From NCBI RefSeq assembly GCF_000332175.1, contig NZ_KB235914.1, forward strand, positions 2,352,868 through 2,416,867: a DNA stretch of 64,000 bases, read 5' to 3'. The stretch is from Pseudanabaena sp. PCC 6802 (GTDB lineage Bacteria; Cyanobacteriota; Cyanobacteriia; Pseudanabaenales; Pseudanabaenaceae). How positions within the stretch are numbered: position 1 is the first letter of the stretch; each line of letters starts with the position of its first letter. Under the pieces are notes generated by a model. The model worked only from the letters and a program-made list of their open reading frames with translations. It searched no databases and had not been told where the DNA came from. This document shows, piece by piece, positions 25,391-32,974 of this stretch. The translations under genes and the position numbers were made by a program.

Positions 25391-25489
25391 TATAGCCAAT
25401 AGGCTTAGGACGGGTTGCAGGGGTGGAACCCCTGCGTGGGGGCGCAGCCCCCACACCCCCTGTAATAACCGAATCCGTTTACGGCTATA
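25391..25489. mobile_element. Miniature inverted-repeat element, type 2
   Basis: A 99-bp element beginning TATAGCCAATAGG and ending TACGGCTATA, 13 bp after sodB. The interior folds on GCAGGGGTGGAACCCCTGC and GGGGGCGCAGCCCCC. Other copies lie at 36378 (inverted) and 45202, and a rearranged part at 44540. It shares only the TATAGC ends and the general GC-rich hairpin plan with type 1. Confidence 0.82.
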
Positions 25490-25508
25490 GGAAAAAATAC
25501 CCTAAAAC

Positions 25509-25542
25509 CAAAAGAGTTCGCCCGCTCGGACGAACTCTTTTG
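25509..25542. terminator. Terminator between sodB and ndhN
   Basis: Perfect 12-bp stem CAAAAGAGTTCG / CGAACTCTTTTG with a 10-nt loop, between two convergent genes (sodB on plus, ndhN on minus, 21 bp away). A and T rich outer ends suit termination in both directions. Confidence 0.8.
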
Positions 25543-25562
25543 CTGTAGGAACGTGCGTGTAG

Positions 25563-26012
25563 CTATGCTGCGATAACTTGCTTTAACGGAGACCAACTAA
25601 CTTCGCGATCGCTGGCGGTTTCAATCACAATTTTGACGCGGGCATCGCGATCGGGGAATTGGCTCAATACTTCCAGTTCTTGCCGCGACAAATAGCGGCC
25701 TTCAATCAGCCAGACCACTAACCCCTTGGACTTAGGTGGCAAGCTAGACAAACGATATTGAATCTGGGGCGGCAAGAAGTATGTCTGAACCGCTTTTTTG
25801 CCTAGATGGGGCGGTCTCACGCCGTGCACGCCAGTCAAATAGCTGGATATATCGCCCAAACCACGCGCCGTAATTGACAGGACATCGTATCCGGCTGCCC
25901 GCAAGCGACGTTGATAGCGTCCTTCATACCCGCCTTCGGGGGGAACGCGCATCGCCAGCGCTCCAGCCTTTGCTAAATCTTTAACTATACTGTCAGTTGC
26001 AATTAGTGGCAT
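25563..26012 (-). CDS. ndhN: NAD(P)H-quinone oxidoreductase subunit N
   Basis: Cyanobacterial-specific subunit of the peripheral arm of thylakoid NDH-1, used in respiration, cyclic electron flow and CO2 uptake. 149 residues. Diagnostic segments EGGYEGRYQRRLRAAGYDVLS (near 27-47), ARGLGDISSYLTGVHGVRPPHLGKK and LPPKSKGLVVWLIEGRYLS match NdhN closely. No membrane span, as expected. It is monocistronic here, with a 104-bp AT-rich region up to the divergent DUF3177 gene. Confidence 0.94.
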   Translation of the reverse strand: MPLIATDSIVKDLAKAGALAMRVPPEGGYEGRYQRRLRAAGYDVLSITARGLGDISSYLTGVHGVRPPHLGKKAVQTYFLPPQIQYRLSSLPPKSKGLVVWLIEGRYLSRQELEVLSQFPDRDARVKIVIETASDREVSWSPLKQVIAA

Positions 26013-26116
26013 GGTTGAATTTGAAATTAAAGTTACTAAAACTACCTATTAGTTTATCAATACATCAGTCACTAACGATAGTGTAAACCCTATTAACCTA
26101 ACAACTCTAACTAAGT

Positions 26117-26704
26117 ATGGAAACATTAATTCGACAATTTGTTTGGCTGGATTTCCGTCTAGCCGTTCTGTTTACCGTATTAATCCCTCTGGGACTGCTC
26201 GTTTGGGCATTTCGCGATCGCTCGGAGACAGTCAAACGCTCTCTAGCAATCTACTGGCGCGTAGCCAGTCTATTTGCCATTAGCGTTTACTTACTAATTG
26301 GGGGATTGCCGATCGCTTTCTTGACCGTTTTCGCAGCAAAACTCTTGATTCCACTATCTTTGTGGTACTGGCAGGATATCAACGAAGATATTGCCATGTC
26401 GAGGGGAGCGCTGAAAGCCTGGTATAACGTCTGGCGGTGGGCAACGTCTGCCTATTGTGTAGTTGGGGCTATATTCAGCGCTACATACATTCCGTGCGCG
26501 TTTTCTCCCTTGGGGGAACTCAGCCGCACCTGCAAAATTTGGCTAGAACCGCCACTAGCATGGCGAGCGATCGTTCATGCGGGCGCACCCGTAGAGAACC
26601 TCGGTTTCTGGGGGATTGTGGGGCTAATCGTCTACGGCCTGTACCTTGCTAGTTTCTTATTCTTTAGCTTGCCTAAGCAGGGTCGGATTGCTTTTCGTAA
26701 CTAA
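26117..26704 (+). CDS. DUF3177 family membrane protein
   Basis: 195 residues with four or five hydrophobic segments (about 15-32, 48-85, 105-125, 170-190). The pattern METLIRQFVWLDFRLAVLF... and INEDIAMSRGALKAWYNVWRWATSAYC matches DUF3177, known mainly from cyanobacteria and of unknown function. Conserved cysteines sit in AYCVV and PCAF. Divergent from ndhN and upstream of glnA, but the glnA promoter lies between them so it is not in that operon. Confidence 0.8.
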   Translation: METLIRQFVWLDFRLAVLFTVLIPLGLLVWAFRDRSETVKRSLAIYWRVASLFAISVYLLIGGLPIAFLTVFAAKLLIPLSLWYWQDINEDIAMSRGALKAWYNVWRWATSAYCVVGAIFSATYIPCAFSPLGELSRTCKIWLEPPLAWRAIVHAGAPVENLGFWGIVGLIVYGLYLASFLFFSLPKQGRIAFRN

Positions 26705-26767
26705 AGTTACTGAATCCTTTAGCCTAAACAAATTAAAGATTAATTACAGGTTATCTCGAACAAAAAG

Positions 26768-26809
26768 GTATCGAAAACTACAAAATGCCTTTACCTGGAT
26801 CTCTACCAT
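26768..26809 (+). promoter_or_regulatory. NtcA-activated promoter of glnA
   Basis: GTA (26768) plus 8 bases plus TAC (26779) is a perfect NtcA site GTAN8TAC. Exactly 22 bases later comes TACCAT (26804-26809), which fits the -10 form TAN3T. This spacing is the class II NtcA-activated promoter known for cyanobacterial nitrogen genes. It lies 48 bp before the glnA start codon. Confidence 0.88.
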
Positions 26810-26856
26810 GAACCAATTGTAAATATTTTCAGACTAACCTAAATCAAGGATATAGT

Positions 26857-28278
26857 ATGGCTCAGTCTCCCCAAGAAGTCCTGAATATGATTAAAGAGCA
26901 GGACATCAAGATTATCGATCTAAAGTTCATTGACATGCCGGGTATTTGGCAGCACTGCTCTTTTTATCACAATCAGATTGACGAAAGTTCTTTCACTGAT
27001 GGCGTTCCTTTTGATGGGTCAAGTATCAGAGGCTGGAAGACTATCAATGAGTCAGACATGGCTATGGTGCCAGATCCAGCTACAGCCTGGATCGACCCCT
27101 TTATGGAAGTACCAACCCTTAGCATGATTTGTAGCATTAAGGAACCGCGATCGGGTCAGCCCTACAATCGTTGCCCCAGGGTAATTGCCCAAAAAGCGCT
27201 CGACTTCCTTGCTAATACTGGGCTTGGCGATACGGCCTTCTTTGGACCAGAAGCCGAGTTTTTCATGTTCGACAGCGTTGAATATGGACAAGAGATGCAT
27301 ACCAGTTACTACAAGGTTGACTCCGCCGAGGGTTTGTGGAACACGGGGCGCAGCGAACCAGGTGGTAACCTCGGTAATAAAATTCGCAATAAGCAAGGCT
27401 ATTTTCCCGTTTCACCCTCTGACTCCTTCCAGGACATCCGTACCGAAATGCTGCTGACCATGGCAGACTGCGGCGTACCGATTGAAAAGCACCACCACGA
27501 AGTTGCCACAGGTGGGCAAGCAGAATTGGGCTTCAAATTTGCAAGCCTCATCCAGGCTGCTGACTATTTGATGACCTACAAGTATACGATTAAGAACGTG
27601 GCCAAGCGCTATGGTAAGACTGTCACGTTTATGCCTAAGCCTCTATTTGGTGATAATGGCTCTGGCATGCACACGCACCAGTCTATTTGGAAAGACGGTC
27701 AACCACTGTTCGCTGGTGATAAGTACGCTGGGCTAAGCGATATGGCGCTGTATTACATTGGCGGTTTGCTGAAGCACGCTCCGGCTTTGCTCGCACTCAC
27801 GAACCCTACTACCAACTCCTACAAGCGTCTGGTTCCTGGCTTTGAAGCTCCAGTAAACCTGGCTTATTCACAGGGCAATCGTTCTGCTTCGATTCGCATT
27901 CCACTTTCCGGTGGTAACCCGAAGGCAAAGCGCTTAGAGTTCCGTTGCCCTGATGCTACTTGTAACCCATACCTAGCCTTTGCGGCAATGCTGATGGCTG
28001 GTATCGATGGCATTAAGAACCAAATTCATCCTGGCGAGCCACTTGATGTTGATATCTACGAACTCTCGCCTGAAGAATTATCTAAGGTGCCTTCCACCCC
28101 AGGCTCATTGATGGATGCATTGGAATGCCTCGAAAAAGATCATGCCTTCTTGTTAGCTGGTGATGTATTTACTGAAGACTTTGTGAAGACTTGGATTTCC
28201 TACAAGCTCAATAATGAAGCTATTCCAGTTAGCATTCGCCCTCACCCCTACGAGTTTAGCCTTTACTACGATTGCTAA
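26857..28278 (+). CDS. glnA: Glutamine synthetase type I
   Basis: ATP-dependent synthesis of glutamine from glutamate and ammonium, the entry point for nitrogen. 473 residues. Beta-grasp N-terminal part with DGSSIRGW, catalytic metal sites (ETEAEFF-type [11 protein letters not shown] and [11 protein letters not shown] near 266), ATP/glutamate segment NRSASIRIP near 342, and DIYELSPEE near 400 with the tyrosine that is adenylylated in E. coli GlnA. In cyanobacteria regulation is usually by IF proteins rather than adenylylation; no gif gene is nearby. NtcA promoter upstream, hairpin terminator downstream. Confidence 0.97.
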   Translation: MAQSPQEVLNMIKEQDIKIIDLKFIDMPGIWQHCSFYHNQIDESSFTDGVPFDGSSIRGWKTINESDMAMVPDPATAWIDPFMEVPTLSMICSIKEPRSGQPYNRCPRVIAQKALDFLANTGLGDTAFFGPEAEFFMFDSVEYGQEMHTSYYKVDSAEGLWNTGRSEPGGNLGNKIRNKQGYFPVSPSDSFQDIRTEMLLTMADCGVPIEKHHHEVATGGQAELGFKFASLIQAADYLMTYKYTIKNVAKRYGKTVTFMPKPLFGDNGSGMHTHQSIWKDGQPLFAGDKYAGLSDMALYYIGGLLKHAPALLALTNPTTNSYKRLVPGFEAPVNLAYSQGNRSASIRIPLSGGNPKAKRLEFRCPDATCNPYLAFAAMLMAGIDGIKNQIHPGEPLDVDIYELSPEELSKVPSTPGSLMDALECLEKDHAFLLAGDVFTEDFVKTWISYKLNNEAIPVSIRPHPYEFSLYYDC

Positions 28279-28384
28279 AACTGGGTAACGTTTTAGCATT
28301 GTTACAAAAGTTAACACTTGCAAGAAAAGGTAATTATCCCTTGACTCCGTTCTAGACAAACTAAGATTCATTTGCAATAAACTG

Positions 28385-28412
28385 AAAAAACCGTCAGTAC
28401 TGGCGGTTTTTT
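28385..28412 (+). terminator. Terminator of glnA
   Basis: Stem AAAAAACCGTCAG / CTGGCGGTTTTTT with one T-G pair and a 2-nt tip, followed directly by TTTGTTT. Located about 105 bp after the glnA stop codon and 50 bp before fur. Confidence 0.85.
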
Positions 28413-28462
28413 GTTTCAATAATATAGGCTATTATCAAGAAGATGTCATTATTGAAAATAAG

Positions 28463-28924
28463 ATGACTCTGTCAGAAACCACTTACTCACCAGAAGCTCT
28501 GAAAGCGGAATTAAATGCCAAGGGTTGGCGCATGACTCCGCAGCGAGAAGTGATTCTAAATACCTTTAAGCACTTGCCCGAGGGAGAGCACCTTAGTGCG
28601 GAGGATCTATACTATCGCTTACAAGCTCAGGGCGAAAACATCAGCTTGTCTACAATTTATCGCACTGTCAAACTGATGGCGCGGATGGGGATCTTGCGCG
28701 AGCTAGAACTAACTGAAGATCACAAGCATTACGAGATCAATCAACCTCGACCGCACCATCACCATCATTTAGTCTGCGTCAAAACTAACCGCGTGATCGA
28801 GTTTAAAAACAACCAGATCATGACCATCAGCCAGAAAGTTGCTGATAAATATGGATTTAAGGTGCTGGACTGTCAGCTCACGATCATCGGCGTTAGCCCT
28901 GAAGGACAAAGATCGATTTTCTAG
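28463..28924 (+). CDS. fur: Fur family ferric uptake regulator
   Basis: 153 residues: DNA-binding winged helix (GWRMTPQREVILNTF, LSTIYRTVKLMARMGILREL) and metal-binding dimer domain (HKHYEINQPRPHHHHHLVC, VLDCQLTIIG). The start MTLSETTYSPEALKAELNAKGWR agrees with cyanobacterial FurA. The usual structural CxxC pair is lost: VCVKTNRVIEF has only the first cysteine and the C-terminal CPEC region reads SPEG. Such loss is known in some cyanobacterial Fur proteins. Iron-regulated genes are not adjacent. Confidence 0.92.
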   Translation: MTLSETTYSPEALKAELNAKGWRMTPQREVILNTFKHLPEGEHLSAEDLYYRLQAQGENISLSTIYRTVKLMARMGILRELELTEDHKHYEINQPRPHHHHHLVCVKTNRVIEFKNNQIMTISQKVADKYGFKVLDCQLTIIGVSPEGQRSIF

Positions 28925-29014
28925 ATTACCGATCCTTAATACTTTTAAGATTCCTTGGGGAGTGTTGAGGCTAAGGCGATCGCGCAACTCAACAGTAAAT
29001 AATTAGTGGTAATT

Positions 29015-29623
29015 ATGACCGTTACCAAACTCAAACTAACATTCGATCGCTTCCTGGAGGAGTATCCCGACAATGGTTGCAAGTACGAGCTTGTGGGTGG
29101 GGAATTTGTAGAAATGCGCGCAACCAGAGGTCACGATACGATCGCCGATCTGATTTTGTTTACCTTGCACGATGAAGTCAGGCGTTTAAATCTCGATCTT
29201 GTAGTTACGAATCGACTGGTAATTCAGACTCTAAATCGTCAGGGCGAAGAGCAAGCACGCATTCCTGATGTCAGTGTAGTCGATCGACAGATCTGGCTGG
29301 CAAATCCCTCCGCTTATACTGCCTTCAATCGCCCTATCCAACTGGCTGTTGAGGTTACTTCAACCAATTGGGACGATGACTATGTCGATAAACTCGAAGA
29401 ATACGAGCATCTTGGCATTGCTGAGTACTGGATTGTCGATTATTTAGCGATCGCAGCTCGGGAATATTTAGGCAATCCCAAACAACCAACGGTTTTTGTT
29501 CATGTCCTAGGAGTAGATGGCAAATACCAACGTACTCAATTTAGAGGAGAAGAGAGGATTGTGTCAAAACTTTTCCCTGAGTTGGATCTAACCGTAGCGC
29601 AGATAATTGGTGCAGCACCTTAG
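29015..29623 (+). CDS. Uma2 family (DUF820) putative endonuclease
   Basis: 202 residues. Start at ATG 29015 (MTVTKLKLTFDRFLEEYPDNGCKYELVGGEFVEMRATRGHD), which is the normal family N terminus. The PD-(D/E)XK-like core reads ARIPDVSVVDRQIW, then PIQLAVEVTSTNWDDDYVDKLEEYEHLGIAEYWIVDY. There is no coiled-coil tail, unlike the copy at the left edge of the window. Function of the family is unsettled. It stands between fur and dacB on the same strand, gaps 90 and 28 bp. Confidence 0.88.
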   Translation: MTVTKLKLTFDRFLEEYPDNGCKYELVGGEFVEMRATRGHDTIADLILFTLHDEVRRLNLDLVVTNRLVIQTLNRQGEEQARIPDVSVVDRQIWLANPSAYTAFNRPIQLAVEVTSTNWDDDYVDKLEEYEHLGIAEYWIVDYLAIAAREYLGNPKQPTVFVHVLGVDGKYQRTQFRGEERIVSKLFPELDLTVAQIIGAAP

Positions 29624-29651
29624 ATTTTTATTAAAGTTCTAACCTCTCTTA

Positions 29652-31160
29652 ATGTCTAAATTCGCGATTTCCATTTGGCAGTGTAGGGTTCTTTTAGCGG
29701 CGATCGCCTCGTTAGCAACGTTAGCAATTTACTTGCCTGGCCGAGATGGGGGAGCGATCGCTCAAGCTCAGAGCGATCGCTCCCACGCAGTGTGTGCTAG
29801 CCAATTGGAGTCAGAGGTTAATAAGATAATCCTCACGCCAAAACTAAAATCCTCGCGCTTGGGTGTATTGGTGACAGGGATGTCGCCATCATCACAAACT
29901 TTAGTAAATGTAGATGGAGATAAGTATTTCATTCCCGCTTCCAATGTTAAGTTACTCGCAACAGCGGCGGCATTAAAGCTCCTGGGAGCGAACTATCGCA
30001 TTCGCACCAGCCTGGTTGCTAGATATGCAGTTAGCCCGAAAGGAGAACTCAACGGCGGTTTGGGGGTGGTTGGCAGGGGCGATCCGAGCTTGACGACAGA
30101 TACGCTCAAACTCCTCGTGCAACAATTAAAGCAGAAGGGTGTAAGGCGGATAAATGGTGGCATCTATGCCTTACCTCAATTTCGCGGATCTGGCTGGGGT
30201 GTGGGATGGGAATGGCAGGATCTTCAGGAGGATTATGCCGCGATCGTCCATCCCCTCACGATCGATCGAAATGTTTTGGATTGGACAATTAAACCCGGTC
30301 AGGTAGGGCAGCCTGTCAGCTTCAGTTGGGATAGTCCCGATCTGGCATCCGGTTGGATAGTGGAAAATCAGGCTCGTACTGCGGCAAAGGGTAGTCCATA
30401 TACTCTCAAGGTGGAACGTCCCTTTAACTCCCAAAAGTTAATTATTCGCGGACAAATACCTTGGGATAGCGAAGCGGAATTGGGAGCTACAGCCGTTCCC
30501 GATCCATCTTCACATTTTCTAAAATTACTCAACGCCGAACTGATTGCCCAAGGAATTCAGGTTGATGACGGATTGGAAACCTCAACAAAGATAACGGGGG
30601 AGCCATCGCTCGAACTGGCATCTGTGGAATCGCCAACTGTGGCGGCACTGATCCGCACGACGAATAAGGATAGCAATAATCTCTACGCCGAGTTACTGAT
30701 GCGCCAACTGGGGCAGCGATCGCCACAAGTAGGAAAAGATACAAGTGAGGCAGGTATTCAGGCGATCGTCGCGTTCCTCCAACAACAGGGGATTCCCTCC
30801 GATAGTTTTAACCTGGCAGACGCAGCAGGGCTATCGCGTCGTAATTCCATCACGCCCAGAGCCTTAACTCAGATTTTGCAAATTATGGGACGCGATCCGG
30901 TGTTTCGGGATTCCTTGTCAATCGCAGGAATCGATGGCACTTTAAAAAATCGTTTCCAAGATACTCCTGCATTGGGTAACCTGAGTGCGAAAACAGGTAC
31001 GCTTAGCGATACCGTCTCCCTCTCTGGTTATGCCAAGCCCGCGATGTATGACGAACTGGTATTTAGCATCATGCTCAACCAAAGTAACTTAGAAGCAAAG
31101 GATGCCAGAGCAATTGTCGATGCGATCGCGCTTGTATTAATGCGCGTGCAGCGCTGTTAG
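29652..31160 (+). CDS. dacB: D-alanyl-D-alanine carboxypeptidase/endopeptidase (PBP4 type)
   Basis: 502 residues with a signal peptide at the N terminus (WQCRVLLAAIASLATLAIYL). Penicillin-binding motifs: PASNVK (SxxK, near residue 97), DSNNLYAELL (SxN, near 341) and SAKTGTLSD (KTG, near 446). The extra 200 residues between SxxK and SxN are the inserted domains II and III of S13 peptidases. It cleaves D-Ala-D-Ala and cross-links of peptidoglycan in the periplasm. Confidence 0.93.
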   Translation: MSKFAISIWQCRVLLAAIASLATLAIYLPGRDGGAIAQAQSDRSHAVCASQLESEVNKIILTPKLKSSRLGVLVTGMSPSSQTLVNVDGDKYFIPASNVKLLATAAALKLLGANYRIRTSLVARYAVSPKGELNGGLGVVGRGDPSLTTDTLKLLVQQLKQKGVRRINGGIYALPQFRGSGWGVGWEWQDLQEDYAAIVHPLTIDRNVLDWTIKPGQVGQPVSFSWDSPDLASGWIVENQARTAAKGSPYTLKVERPFNSQKLIIRGQIPWDSEAELGATAVPDPSSHFLKLLNAELIAQGIQVDDGLETSTKITGEPSLELASVESPTVAALIRTTNKDSNNLYAELLMRQLGQRSPQVGKDTSEAGIQAIVAFLQQQGIPSDSFNLADAAGLSRRNSITPRALTQILQIMGRDPVFRDSLSIAGIDGTLKNRFQDTPALGNLSAKTGTLSDTVSLSGYAKPAMYDELVFSIMLNQSNLEAKDARAIVDAIALVLMRVQRC

Positions 31161-31262
31161 GTTTTGGGATGCTAGCCATTACAAGTAACGGCATGCGACA
31201 GGGGGTGTTAGCCCAGATCGTGGCGACCTTGACCTTGCATAGTCAGGTTAGAGCACAGGTAA

Positions 31263-31520
31263 AAAAAGCCTGAATGGACGACCCCGATTGTCGTAGACTC
31301 ACAAACGGTGAAAAATACTTGTACTGCCAGTGCTGAGTCGAAAGGGTTTTACTCCTACAAAGCCACCAATGGCATCAAACGCCATTTAGCAGTTGATACC
31401 CTCGGTTTGCCTGTGTTTAGCCACTGCACCAAAGCCAATATATCTGAAAATCGGGGATTAATCGAGATGTTTGGCCAAAATGTGGATTATACCAATTCTT
31501 CAAAATTGAATCGCAGATAG
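31263..31520 (+). pseudogene. IS5-family transposase fragment
   Basis: The frame reads PEWTTPIVVDSQTVKNTC and later SKGFYSYKATNGIKRHLAVDTLGLPVFSHCTKANISENRGLIEM, the middle of IS5/IS1031-type DDE transposases; the first D of the DDE triad is in VVDSQTVK and the segment GIKRHLAVDTLG carries the second. There is no start, and the frame ends with divergent residues before the last E region. Upstream and downstream no inverted terminal repeats were found. It is a relic next to the HicAB locus. Confidence 0.85.
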
Positions 31521-31679
31521 ATAACCTCAACGGACTTAATCAGCGATATCGTTTAAGTATAACGGCTTGCGTATCAGCGGACGGACTTGCAAAATAAGCG
31601 CAACTATAGCGGTTTGATCCGTTCCGCTGCATACGCTGGTAGACACACCAACAGATATAGTTACGCTGAATTCTAAATT

Positions 31680-31886
31680 TTAGGCATAGACTAATTTACC
31701 TTTTGGCTGAGGAATGGATCTGCCTAATTCCTGTGCTGTTTCAATCCACTCTTGCATAATGATTTGTGCATTTTGCAAGGCTTCTATATAGGTTTCACCA
31801 TCAGCCGCACAACCTGCAAGTTCTGGCACCTCAGCAACGAAAGATTTATCCTCTTCACTCCAGTAGATGATTATCTCATATTTCAT
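31680..31886 (-). CDS. hicB: HicB family antitoxin
   Basis: 68 residues. The partial RNase-H-like HicB fold is evident: YEIIIYWSEEDKSFVAEVPELAGCAADGETYIEALQNAQIIMQEWIETAQELGRSIPQPKG. There is no C-terminal DNA-binding extension, so it is the short HicB type. It overlaps hicA by 11 bp, downstream of it. It would bind and block HicA. Confidence 0.92.
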   Translation of the reverse strand: MKYEIIIYWSEEDKSFVAEVPELAGCAADGETYIEALQNAQIIMQEWIETAQELGRSIPQPKGKLVYA

Positions 31887-32142
31887 TATCCTCTTGGCCT
31901 CCCAATTTGTATTTAAGAATAACTTCGCGAACTTGCTTAACTTGGTAAGTTTTTGCTTTACTACCTTTGGGTTGAATATTCAGAATTTCTTCAATTCCTT
32001 CTTTTGCAAAAATATGATGACTGCCACGAATTCGTTTTTCAAATCCCAGATTTGTCAATAGCTGGCATAATTGTTCAAAGGGAATGTTATTGTCAGAAGT
32101 CCCTCTCAGAATTTTGAGTAATAGTTTTTCTGCTTTTCCCAT
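31876..32142 (-). CDS. hicA: HicA family mRNA interferase toxin
   Basis: 88 residues, dsRBD-like fold. The catalytic segment is GFEKRIRGSHHIFAKEG, with the active histidine in GSHHIF; QLLTNLGFEK and YQVKQVREVILK complete the family pattern. It degrades mRNA on the ribosome or free when not bound by HicB. The order hicA then hicB is the usual one. The N-terminal 25 residues (MGKAEKLLLKILRGTSDNNIPF) are a little longer than the shortest HicA proteins. Confidence 0.92.
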   Translation of the reverse strand: MGKAEKLLLKILRGTSDNNIPFEQLCQLLTNLGFEKRIRGSHHIFAKEGIEEILNIQPKGSKAKTYQVKQVREVILKYKLGGQEDNEI

Positions 32143-32195
32143 TAGTTAATTTTTTGCTTTAACATTTTTTCTTGCAACAGTATCAGCATATTTAA

Positions 32196-32465
32196 TTACC
32201 TCGAAACTTCTCCTTTCCAATGTTCAACCGCAACAGCGGCACCATCTATAACTGAGGCGGCGAAGAAAGCAATCCAGAAACCGCTGGCAAGAGACAGGTT
32301 CTGAAACGGCTTCTCGCGTTTCTCATTCTCTTCACTCCAAAAAACTAAATCTCCATGAGAAGTAATTTCCACTTTATCGGCATATAAATATATTTCTCCA
32401 TTAGGTGAAATATCGGTCGGTACTTTGACACACCAATAAGATTTGCCGTAATTATCAGTCGACAT
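32196..32465 (-). CDS. Small hypothetical protein with one membrane helix
   Basis: 89 residues. The N-terminal 50 residues look like two or three beta strands (YWCVKVPTDISPNGEIYLYADKVEITSHGDLVFWS), followed by a charged stretch and one hydrophobic helix (LASGFWIAFFAASVIDGAAVAV, about 59-80). No known family is recognised. It lies directly upstream of hicA (53 bp), which itself is on the same strand, so it may be read with the toxin-antitoxin pair. Confidence 0.6.
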   Translation of the reverse strand: MSTDNYGKSYWCVKVPTDISPNGEIYLYADKVEITSHGDLVFWSEENEKREKPFQNLSLASGFWIAFFAASVIDGAAVAVEHWKGEVSR

Positions 32466-32575
32466 AATGTGCTTTGCCTATTAAATGTGAACAATAGAGA
32501 ATTTGTAAGTCTCAATAAATATATGCTCTCACTGAAATGATATACAAACAGAGAACAATAAGGTCTAACTATATA

Positions 32576-32735
32576 TTAGACTGATTTTTTCTACCTAAGC
32601 ACCTGATTAAGACGATTAGCCAGAATTTTTCTGCCTAACTACTCTGGATAGGTGATTAGCCAGAATATTTCTGCCTAATCAACCATATGGGTGTGTTAGA
32701 CAGATTTTTTCTGGGTAATACACCCCGTTCAGGTA
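32576..32735. repeat. Four tandem 40-bp repeats in a promoter region
   Basis: TTAG motifs stand at 32576, 32616, 32656 and 32696, an exact 40-bp period. In each unit the first 25 bases are conserved, with consensus TTAG(C/A)CAGAATTTTTCTG and then (C/G)CTAA. The core CAGAA-TTT-TTCTG is a dyad. The remaining 15 bases vary. The array lies between the small membrane protein (minus) and the ABC ATPase gene (plus, 32975) and is far too short-spaced for CRISPR. Confidence 0.85.
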
Positions 32736-32974
32736 GTTATACGAAAAGTTCAGCGCGATCGCTGGAAATATATCGAAAGCTAATGCCAAGTATTTAAACT
32801 TGCTATAAGTATAAATATTTATAGTCGAAGTATTTAAAATTCAGCTATTTTGATCCAGAGGGTGCATTTTTCGCTTGGAACGCTAGCTAAGAATTGTGCA
32901 TTTTTGTGAAGAAAAGTTTAAACTAGTTTTGGTACTCTGTATCTGGAAATTCTGGCTAACTTTTACAGGAAGCA
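32736..32974. other. AT-rich leader before the ABC ATPase gene
   Basis: No gene seen. Contains repeated AAGTATTTAAA motifs (about 32788 and 32827) and a possible ribosome-binding ACAGGA just before the GTG at 32975. It likely holds the promoter of the ABC ATPase operon. Confidence 0.45.

Noticed and set aside
31605-31620. Further type 1 element
   Set aside because: TATAGCGGTTTGA resembles the element end, but no matching right end or GC-rich interior follows.
32576-32735. CRISPR array
   Set aside because: The regular 40-bp period looks like an array, but the variable parts are only about 15 bp, the repeats are imperfect, there are just four units and no cas gene is near.
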